This document shows, piece by piece, positions 1-4,965 of a stretch of 6,919 nucleotides of DNA. The stretch lies in the NCBI GenBank assembly GCA_017444045.1, contig JAFSXO010000198.1, positions 1 to 6,919 on the forward strand, given 5' to 3'. The notes below the pieces were generated by a model that saw only the letters and a program-made list of their open reading frames with translations, searched no databases and had not been told where the DNA came from. Made by a program: the position numbers and the translations under genes. The DNA is from a bacterium. GTDB taxonomy: Bacteria; Vulcanimicrobiota; Xenobia; Xenobiales; Xenobiaceae. The first letter of the stretch is position 1. Every line of letters begins with the position of its first letter.

Positions 1-718
1 GCAGTACGTCTCGTTCGGCGAGCGGAACAAGGTATTTGAGCTAATCCGCCATCAGATAAACCAGGGACGCCAAGCTTACATAGTGTGCCCTCTTATCGAC
101 GAGAACGACAAAATCGAAGCGACCGCGGCCATTCAGGAATGCGACTATCTGCGCCAGCGGATATACCCAGAATTCGCGGTCGGCCTACTGCATGGCAAGA
201 TGAAAGCCTCCGAAAAAGACGCAGTGATGAATAAGTTCAAAAACGGAGACTATAAAATCCTCATATCGACTACGGTTATCGAAGTCGGCGTCGACGTGCC
301 CAACGCTACGGTAATGCTGGTGCAGAATGCCGACCGCTTCGGCTTGGCTCAGCTGCACCAGCTGCGCGGACGCATCGGACGCGGCAGCCATCAGTCGATG
401 TGCCTGTTTATGGGGCAGGCTCAGGGCAGTATGGCCAAGCGCAAGCTCAAGGCCATCGCCCGCCTTTCCGACGGTTTTGAGGTGGCCGAGGAAGACCTAG
501 ACATTCGCGGCCCCGGAGACTACTACGGCATGCGCCAGTCCGGCCTGCCAGAACTGAAGGTAGCCGATCTCATGCGCGACAGCAAGCTGCTCAGCCTAGC
601 CCGCCAGGACGCTTTGGACATCCTGCGCCGCGACCCCAATTTAGAGTACCCTGAGCATCAGCCGTTAAAACAGCACTTAGAATGTCTGCAGTTTGATGTC
701 AGCGAGATCATTCATTAA
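1..718 (+). CDS. recG: ATP-dependent DNA helicase RecG, C-terminal part (5' end outside window)
   Basis: RecG is a superfamily 2 helicase that remodels stalled replication forks and branch-migrates Holliday junctions. The frame is open from base 2 with no start, so the gene begins upstream; 238 residues are visible, about the last third of a family of roughly 700 aa. Translation begins QYVSFGERNKVFELI, the start of the second helicase domain. It continues with LLHGKMKASEKD, then STTVIEVGVDVPNA (motif V), then QLRGRIGRG at 359-385 (motif VI with arginine finger). After that come the RecG-type segments DGFEVAEEDLDIRGPGD and LPELKVADLMRD, which match the wedge-coupling C-terminus well. The GTG at 83 lies inside the domain and is not a start. 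The wedge domain and Walker A/B motifs are not in the window. Ends TAA; rsmD follows after 87 bp, a common recG-rsmD neighbourhood in bacteria. Confidence 0.96.
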   Translation, partial: QYVSFGERNKVFELIRHQINQGRQAYIVCPLIDENDKIEATAAIQECDYLRQRIYPEFAVGLLHGKMKASEKDAVMNKFKNGDYKILISTTVIEVGVDVPNATVMLVQNADRFGLAQLHQLRGRIGRGSHQSMCLFMGQAQGSMAKRKLKAIARLSDGFEVAEEDLDIRGPGDYYGMRQSGLPELKVADLMRDSKLLSLARQDALDILRRDPNLEYPEHQPLKQHLECLQFDVSEIIH

Positions 719-733
719 AATGAAGCAGATACA

Positions 734-763
734 TTGACAGCAAGGTTTGTAAGCTTCTAAAAA
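734..763 (+). promoter_or_regulatory. Putative sigma-70-type promoter for rsmD
   Basis: A perfect -35 hexamer TTGACA lies at 734-739. An 18-nt spacer separates it from TAAAAA at 758-763, which matches four of six positions of TATAAT. Transcription would start near 770 and leave a leader of about 35 nt before the rsmD ATG. It sits in the recG-rsmD gap, so rsmD could be transcribed independently of recG. Assigned by eye only. Confidence 0.45.
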
Positions 764-805
764 TGTTCGCTACTAATAATCGACACTGAAAGGAAAGACA
801 ACATT

Positions 806-1339
806 ATGGCTTCACGCCGTCTGCCTAGCGAACCCTGGATGCGCCCCACCACCAACAAGGTCCGCGAAGCGCTGGTAAGCTCTCTGCAAATGCGCCTGCC
901 CCAAGCGCGGGTACTGGATTTATTCGCCGGAACCGGCTCCCTGGGCTTAGCCTGCTTCAAAGCCGGATGCGGCAGAGTGGTTTTTATAGAAAGCGACCGC
1001 CGCTCGCTGAAATATTTGATAGATGAAGCCACCAAAGCCGGCGCCAAAGAACCTGCCTGCCGCATCATTCACGGCAAGCTGCCCCTGGCGCTCAGCCGCC
1101 TGGAAGAGCAGTTTGACATCATCCTAGCCGATCCGCCGTACAACAGCGAAGATGGGCCGCAGACGCTGGCCTTGCTTACCGAATACTTAGCGCCAGAGGG
1201 CATAATCGTCTTTGAGCATCATCACAAAGAGAATTATCCCGCCGAGATCAACGGCTTAAAACTGGAGAAATGCAAGCGCTACGGAGAAACGGCTTTATCC
1301 TTCTGGATCAAAGACACTAGTGTTTCATGCATGAGTTAG
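806..1339 (+). CDS. rsmD: 16S rRNA (guanine(966)-N(2))-methyltransferase RsmD
   Basis: This cytoplasmic SAM-dependent methyltransferase modifies G966 of 16S rRNA (E. coli numbering) during 30S assembly. In 177 residues it shows the family signature RPTTNKVREAL (13-23), SAM-binding motif I LDLFAGTGSLGL (38-48), an acidic residue ending strand 2 (IESD, 61-64), the N-methyltransferase catalytic motif DPPY (109-112), and a C-terminal RYGETALSFW typical of bacterial RsmD. The ATG at 806 has AGGA at 791-794, 11 nt upstream, which is somewhat far. The frame is closed upstream by TAA at 758-760, with no other start codon between. This makes the protein begin only about 12 residues before RPTT, so the usual N-terminal RIIGG/GRKL strand of the family is missing. 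Function is probably retained, since the catalytic core is complete. No coaD, a frequent neighbour, follows. Confidence 0.93.
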   Translation: MASRRLPSEPWMRPTTNKVREALVSSLQMRLPQARVLDLFAGTGSLGLACFKAGCGRVVFIESDRRSLKYLIDEATKAGAKEPACRIIHGKLPLALSRLEEQFDIILADPPYNSEDGPQTLALLTEYLAPEGIIVFEHHHKENYPAEINGLKLEKCKRYGETALSFWIKDTSVSCMS

Positions 1340-1358
1340 CGTTAGAACCATAACACTG

Positions 1359-1400
1359 AGCCGTTCCACGGCAACGGTTGTAAGTTAGCGATTAGCTAAC
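1359..1400. repeat. Two adjacent inverted repeats downstream of rsmD
   Basis: The first is AGCCGTT (1359-1365) pairing with AACGGTT (1373-1379), including one G-T wobble, around a 7-nt loop. The second is a perfect GTTAGC (1384-1389) / GCTAAC (1395-1400) with a 5-nt loop. Neither is followed by a run of T, so an intrinsic terminator is not well supported. They could be weak terminators or a protein-binding site. GTTAGCG also occurs at 1335-1341 over the rsmD stop codon, giving a short direct repeat with 1384-1390. Confidence 0.4.
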
Positions 1401-1412
1401 GTGTTAACATCC

Positions 1413-1435
1413 TAACTCCCCCTAAAGGATGGCAG
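1413..1435. repeat. Truncated copy of the hairpin repeat element
   Basis: These 23 bp are identical to 1477-1499. They contain CTCCCCCT followed by the loop bases, but not the AGGGGGAG partner arm that completes the hairpin in the downstream copy. The copy breaks off exactly where the CAATGTC motif begins at 1436. It is therefore a partial duplicate of the element at 1477-1535. Confidence 0.85.
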
Positions 1436-1453
1436 CAATGTCGTTTAGTTAAG
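1436..1453. repeat. CAATG-TTTAGT motif, copy 1
   Basis: CAATGTCGTTTAGTTAAG closely matches two tandem copies at 6514-6531 and 6535-6552, sharing the core CAATG(T/C)C-N-TTTAGT(T/C)A. A second CAATG (1454-1458) and GGCCAAT (1458-1464) follow; GGCCAAT also occurs at 6511-6517. The spacing suggests pieces of one dispersed repeat or insertion-sequence end. It lies wholly inside the 41-bp segment flanked by the 23-bp duplication. Confidence 0.55.
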
Positions 1454-1476
1454 CAATGGCCAATAGATCCTCATTA

Positions 1477-1535
1477 TAACTCCCCCTAAAGGATGGCAGG
1501 GGGAGATGTCGCGACTGCGACAGAGGGGGTGCCCA
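1477..1535. repeat. GC-rich palindromic repeat element (REP/MITE-like)
   Basis: Two hairpins lie back to back. CTCCCCCT (1480-1487) pairs perfectly with AGGGGGAG (1498-1505) across a 10-nt loop. TGTCGC (1507-1512) pairs with GCGACA (1517-1522) across GACT. A further G-run, AGAGGGGGT, follows at 1522-1530 and could compete for the C-run. Compact double hairpins with C/G-runs of this kind are typical of non-coding dispersed repeats. The element sits just ahead of the membrane protease gene, and its only coding potential (AGGDVATATEGVP) reads straight through the hairpins, so it is unlikely to be protein. The right boundary is a guess, because only one full copy is visible. Confidence 0.7.
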
Positions 1536-1561
1536 CAGCTGGTGAGAAAATACAGAATTAC

Positions 1562-2161
1562 ATGACAGACAACAGCCCCAAACCAAAGGCTACAGATAAT
1601 CCCACCTGGCAGGATACAGCGAGATGGTTAAGCACCTGCCAGATAGCGCTATTGCTAATCGCTTCTCTGTGGGGATGGTTCCGCCACATTTCCTGGCAGC
1701 TTCTGCTTTTGCCAAGCTCTCAGGCGGATTGGTTCTATATCCTCGGCACCTTGGCTCTGGGAATCGTTAATTCACTGGCAGCCAACGCCATGCTCAATTG
1801 GTTTATAAAGCGGGGCAACAGCTCCGCCATTTGGGTGCGCGAGGAGCTGCTTCGGCCTATGTTTAAGGAGATGCCTCTGGCCGCTAGCTTATGGATTTCC
1901 CTACTATCGGGCATTTGCGAGGAGTTCAGCTTCCGGCTGGTTTTAACAGCCGAGACAGGGCCGATTATAAGCAGTATTCTTTTCGGCATATTGCACGGCG
2001 GACACCGCCATCTGCGCTGGTACATAGTTTGGGCGACGGCAATGGGCGCAATCTTCTGCCTTCTGGTACATCTAAGCGGCAGTCTATGGCCAGCAGTCAC
2101 CATGCATTTTGCCAGCAACTTTACCTCATTTATTCTGCTGCGCCGCGACAGACAGCTTTAA
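1562..2161 (+). CDS. CPBP-family intramembrane metalloprotease (Abi/CAAX-like)
   Basis: A 199-aa integral membrane protein. Hydrophobic segments lie near residues 22-40, 57-78, 106-119, 134-147, 153-170 and 174-193. CPBP (PF02517) motifs are in order: EEFSFR (120-125, EExxxR with catalytic glutamates), FGILH (141-145, FxxxH) and HFASN (182-186, HxxxN). All the residues thought to form the metal or active centre are therefore present. Family members include CAAX prenyl endopeptidases and bacteriocin-immunity or regulatory proteases; the substrate here is unknown. The frame is open back to an ATG at 1493, but that start lies in the hairpin repeat with no properly spaced ribosome-binding site. 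I prefer the ATG at 1562, which follows a modest GGTGAG at 1541-1546. The start remains uncertain. No bacteriocin genes are adjacent. The gene is convergent with lipA. Confidence 0.85.
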   Translation: MTDNSPKPKATDNPTWQDTARWLSTCQIALLLIASLWGWFRHISWQLLLLPSSQADWFYILGTLALGIVNSLAANAMLNWFIKRGNSSAIWVREELLRPMFKEMPLAASLWISLLSGICEEFSFRLVLTAETGPIISSILFGILHGGHRHLRWYIVWATAMGAIFCLLVHLSGSLWPAVTMHFASNFTSFILLRRDRQL

Positions 2162-2182
2162 TAAACGCAATAATCTGCGCGA

Positions 2183-3148
2183 TTACTTAGCGCGGTTAAT
2201 CTGCGCAGAATTGGCCGCGTGATAGGAAGAGCGCACAAAGACACCGGCCTCCACCGACTTAAATCCACGCTTCAGACCTTCCTGACGCAAATCCTCATAT
2301 TCCTCAGGCGACCAGTAGCGCATCACCGGCACCTGCTGCAGCGAGGGGCGCAGATACTGCCCTAAGGTCAGCATATCTACGCCGCGTTCGCGCAGATCGT
2401 CCATGGTCTGCAGCAGCTCGCGGCGCGTCTCTCCCAGCCCTACCATAAGCCCAGACTTGAGCAGCAGGCTTTTCTCGGCATTTGCCGAGCGTTTCCGCCA
2501 GCTATCGGCTCTGCCCAAAAGCTCTAGGCTGCGCCGATAATTGCCCTGGGGACGCAGCAGGGGAAACAGACGCTCAACGGTCTCCATATTGTGATTCAGT
2601 ACCCGAGGCTCCGCCAGCAAAACGCATTCCAAGGCTGCTTCCGAGCCAGCAAAATCAGGGATTAAGACCTCAACGCCTACATTGGGATTCTTAAGCCTAA
2701 TAGCCATAATGGTTTGGGCAAAATGCTCAGCGCCGCCATCGGGCAGATCGTCGCGGGTTACCGAGGTAACCACCGCAAAGCGCAACCCCATGGCTTCAAC
2801 GGCCTGGGCCACCTGCTCAGGTTCATCGGGGCGAGCATCCTCAAAGCCGCCATGGCTTACTGCACAATAGCGACAGGCGCGGGTACAGACCTTGCCCAGG
2901 ATCATAAAGGTAGCCGTACCCTCGCTCCAGCATTCCTGGCGGTTAGGGCACTGCGCCTCACGGCACACCGTACACAGCCCGCCCTGGCGCAGAATAGAAG
3001 CGACCCTGCCATAGGTTTTGTCGGTGCGCAGGCTGGTGCGCAGCCAGGCGGGACGCCTTAGATTCTGCTGCCATTCCGGCGTGCCAGGCTTGGGGATCTC
3101 TTTGATCTCATCGGCATCTATTTGCTGCCAGGCGCAGTTATTGTCCAT
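2183..3148 (-). CDS. lipA: Lipoyl synthase LipA
   Basis: This radical SAM enzyme inserts two sulfurs into octanoyl groups on E2 or H-protein domains, the last step of lipoyl cofactor synthesis in the cytoplasm. In 321 aa it shows both iron-sulfur cluster sites. The auxiliary cluster is C62-x4-C67-x5-C73 (VCREAQCPNRQECW); the radical SAM cluster is C88-x3-C92-x2-C95 (CTRACRYC). Also present are DGGAEHFAQTI, VLNHNMETVERLFP, KSGLMVGLGE and the C-terminal VRSSYHA, whose serine ligates the auxiliary cluster. Between SLELL and KSGLM there are 19 residues, about seven more than in E. coli LipA. C59 is an additional cysteine close to the auxiliary site. The ATG at 3148 is preceded by AAGAAGG (complement of 3154-3160) at 5-nt spacing, a good start. 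It lies 44 bp after lpdA, probably as last gene of the cluster. No lipB or lplA is in the window. Confidence 0.97.
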   Translation of the reverse strand: MDNNCAWQQIDADEIKEIPKPGTPEWQQNLRRPAWLRTSLRTDKTYGRVASILRQGGLCTVCREAQCPNRQECWSEGTATFMILGKVCTRACRYCAVSHGGFEDARPDEPEQVAQAVEAMGLRFAVVTSVTRDDLPDGGAEHFAQTIMAIRLKNPNVGVEVLIPDFAGSEAALECVLLAEPRVLNHNMETVERLFPLLRPQGNYRRSLELLGRADSWRKRSANAEKSLLLKSGLMVGLGETRRELLQTMDDLRERGVDMLTLGQYLRPSLQQVPVMRYWSPEEYEDLRQEGLKRGFKSVEAGVFVRSSYHAANSAQINRAK

Positions 3149-3192
3149 AATTGCCTTCTTATTCCCGCGACCACCGCGATGTTTGCAAAAAA

Positions 3193-4593
3193 CTAAGAAC
3201 GCGCCCGCCGTGGTGCTGGGGGAACGTAGCTCAGCGGCTGCCCCAAAGCGCCATGCATGGCTTCAACCATCGCCTCGGAAAGAGTGGGATGTGGGTGTAC
3301 AGAATGAGCGACCTGCTCTAAGGTCAGCCCGTTGCGCACAGCGACTACCGCTTCTGCCACCATATCGGTGACGTGCGCGCCGACCATATGCACGCCCAAA
3401 ACCCTATGGGGCACGCTGTCGGCCACAACCTTAATGAAGCCGTCGGTGGAGCCGATAATATTGGCCTTGCCCAGAGCCGCCAGGGGGAATTTGCCGACCT
3501 GCACACTGAAGCCGCGCTCCTTGGCTTTGGCTTCGCTGAGACCCACGCTGGCCACCTCGGGCCAGCAATAAGTAGCCCCAGGACAGGCGTCATAGTCGAT
3601 AGGCGGAGCTTCCAAGCCAGCGATGTGCTCAACGGCTAAAATGCCTTCTGCTGAAGCAACATGTGCCAGCTGAGGAGTGGGCACCAGATCGCCGATAGCG
3701 TAAATATGCGGTATCGAAGTGCGCATATATTCGTCAACGCAGATGCGCCCGCGCTCCATCTTAATGCCCAGCTCATCTGCGCCTAACGCGGCGAGATTGG
3801 CGCGGCGGCCCACGGCGACCAGCATCAGCTCGGCCGGCAGCTTCTCCGGCAGACCAGCGCCGCTGACAGAAACTCCCTCATCGCTGACATTAACCTGCTC
3901 AATCGAAGCCCCAGTAATTATCTTGAGACCGATTTTGCGGGCCAAGCGCTTAACCTCAGCGGAAACGTCCTCATCCTCTAAAGGCAGCACGCGCTCCATG
4001 GCTTCTATAACTGTTACCTGGCTGCCCAGACGCGCAAACAGAGAGGCAAATTCCATGCCCACAGCGCCGGCGCCTACGACCAGCATACTTTCCGGAATGC
4101 GCGGATAGGATAAAATGTGATCCGAGGTCAGTACGCGCTCGCCATCAACCGGAAACACCTTGGGAACGGAGACTTCTGAACCGGTGGCCAGCACGATATA
4201 ATCAAAATTATATTCCTGCTCGCCGCATTTCACCGTATGCGGCCCCGCCAGCGTGGCCAGGCCATGCTCGACCTTAACACCCTGAGCCTTCATCAGACCG
4301 TCTAAGCCCTGGCTCATGCGCCGCACTATGCCGTCTTTGCGGCTCAGCACTTTAGCCCAGTCTACCGCCGCACCTTCCGGAACATTAATGCCGAAGTCCG
4401 CCACAGCTTTAAGCTCCTGCCAGCGGTTGGCGGCTTCCACCAATGCCTTGGTGGGAATGCAGCCGCGGTGCAGGCAGGTTCCGCCTAATTTCGCTTCCTT
4501 TTCAAACAAGACAGGCTCTAGCCCCAGCTGCGCTGCGCGTATAGCCGCCATATAACCGCCGGGACCTCCGCCGATAATCGCCACCTTACCCAT
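3193..4593 (-). CDS. lpdA: Dihydrolipoyl dehydrogenase (E3)
   Basis: This FAD-dependent pyridine nucleotide-disulfide oxidoreductase reoxidises dihydrolipoyl groups to lipoyl with NAD+. It is the shared E3 of 2-oxoacid dehydrogenase complexes and the L-protein of glycine cleavage. At 466 aa it is full length for the family. Visible are the FAD dinucleotide motif GGGPGG (8-13), the redox disulfide C40/C45 in GGTCLHRGCIPTK, ATGS (136-139), a second dinucleotide fold GAGAVG (174-179) with E197 at the end of strand 2 (favouring NAD+), the FAD motif YAIGD (298-302), and the C-terminal catalytic pair H435/E440 in HPHPTLSE. It starts at the ATG at 4593 with only a weak, distant GTGAG upstream. Translation may partly depend on the upstream small gene, 34 bp away. 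No E1, E2 or gcv genes are visible, so the partner complex is unknown. Pairing with lipA supports a true E3 rather than a mercuric or glutathione reductase relative. Confidence 0.96.
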   Translation of the reverse strand: MGKVAIIGGGPGGYMAAIRAAQLGLEPVLFEKEAKLGGTCLHRGCIPTKALVEAANRWQELKAVADFGINVPEGAAVDWAKVLSRKDGIVRRMSQGLDGLMKAQGVKVEHGLATLAGPHTVKCGEQEYNFDYIVLATGSEVSVPKVFPVDGERVLTSDHILSYPRIPESMLVVGAGAVGMEFASLFARLGSQVTVIEAMERVLPLEDEDVSAEVKRLARKIGLKIITGASIEQVNVSDEGVSVSGAGLPEKLPAELMLVAVGRRANLAALGADELGIKMERGRICVDEYMRTSIPHIYAIGDLVPTPQLAHVASAEGILAVEHIAGLEAPPIDYDACPGATYCWPEVASVGLSEAKAKERGFSVQVGKFPLAALGKANIIGSTDGFIKVVADSVPHRVLGVHMVGAHVTDMVAEAVVAVRNGLTLEQVAHSVHPHPTLSEAMVEAMHGALGQPLSYVPPAPRRARS

Positions 4594-4627
4594 TATAAAT
4601 AACTACTCACTTTCCAATAAAAGTACG

Positions 4628-4912
4628 CTATTGTAAGCCACCGCGACACTCATCGGCGGTATGCGGACGCACCACAGGTGCCCCGCACTCGGGACAGCGC
4701 AAAATGCCCAGCTTTTCGGGGCAGTCCTCCGACCAATGTGGAAGCGCCATCTCGCCTTCGATGTAATGCGCACAGTTCTCATTAGTGCAAAAGACCACAA
4801 AAGGATGCCCCGCCAGGTTATACTTGCGAGTGATGTATTTGCCACTGGCGATGCCTCCCTGAGGGATCATATACTCGCGCAGGACTAATTCTTTTTTAGG
4901 GCGTTCTGCCAT
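4628..4912 (-). CDS. Small cysteine-rich, probably zinc-binding protein of unknown function
   Basis: I do not recognise this family. The 94-aa product has a charged N-terminus (MAERPKKELVLREY), then six cysteines: C42-x4-C47 in FCTNENCAHY, C64 in EDCPEK, C73-x2-C76 in RCPECGAP, and C89 near the end. H49 and H59 are close to the first pair. C42/C47 with C73/C76 has the layout of a zinc ribbon or rubredoxin-like metal site, but the first knuckle is CX4C, not CX2C. No signal peptide or membrane segment is seen. The start at 4912 is chosen because GGAG (complement of 4919-4922) lies exactly 6 nt upstream. An alternative ATG at 4924 would add MEKL but has no well-spaced site. It sits between the peptidase (53 bp) and lpdA (34 bp) on one strand, as if co-transcribed. 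Confidence 0.75.
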   Translation of the reverse strand: MAERPKKELVLREYMIPQGGIASGKYITRKYNLAGHPFVVFCTNENCAHYIEGEMALPHWSEDCPEKLGILRCPECGAPVVRPHTADECRGGLQ

Positions 4913-4944
4913 TAGCTTCTCCATTCCGATCCAATGTCAGTAAT

Positions 4945-4960
4945 AATACCTTAAGGTATT
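4945..4960. promoter_or_regulatory. Perfect 16-bp palindrome between peptidase and small Cys-rich gene
   Basis: AATACCTTAAGGTATT is fully self-complementary. It lies 5 bp past the peptidase stop codon and about 33 bp before the start of the cysteine-rich gene. As RNA it would form only a 6-bp stem with a UUAA loop and no U-tract, so it is a poor intrinsic terminator. As DNA it could be an operator for a dimeric regulator acting on the downstream genes. This role is inferred from symmetry alone. Confidence 0.35.
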
Positions 4961-4965
4961 CAAGT

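Noticed and set aside
1493..1561. N-terminal extension of the CPBP protease starting at the ATG at 1493
   Set aside because: The extension is the translated hairpin repeat, the ATG lies inside a repeat loop, and AAAGG directly abuts it with no spacing.
2162..2210. Possible bidirectional terminator between CPBP and lipA (TAATCTGCGC repeated at 2171 and 2197; GCGC inverted pairs)
   Set aside because: The pairing arms are only 4-5 bp with no T-tract, and the second repeat lies in the lipA coding end.
3149..3192. Hairpin in the lpdA-lipA gap (CGCG-gtggt-CGCG on the - strand)
   Set aside because: A 4-bp self-complementary stem is too short to call; a ribosome-binding site follows and read-through is expected.
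3193..4593. Many open frames on the opposite strand and in other frames of lpdA, lipA and the peptidase
   Set aside because: The enzymes on the - strand have complete motif sets. Opposite frames in GC-rich codons are expected shadows and show no family features.
4603..4845. 80-codon - strand frame overlapping the Cys-rich gene
   Set aside because: Out of frame with the Cys-rich protein, which has the better ribosome-binding site and a paired-cysteine pattern; the alternative has no motif.
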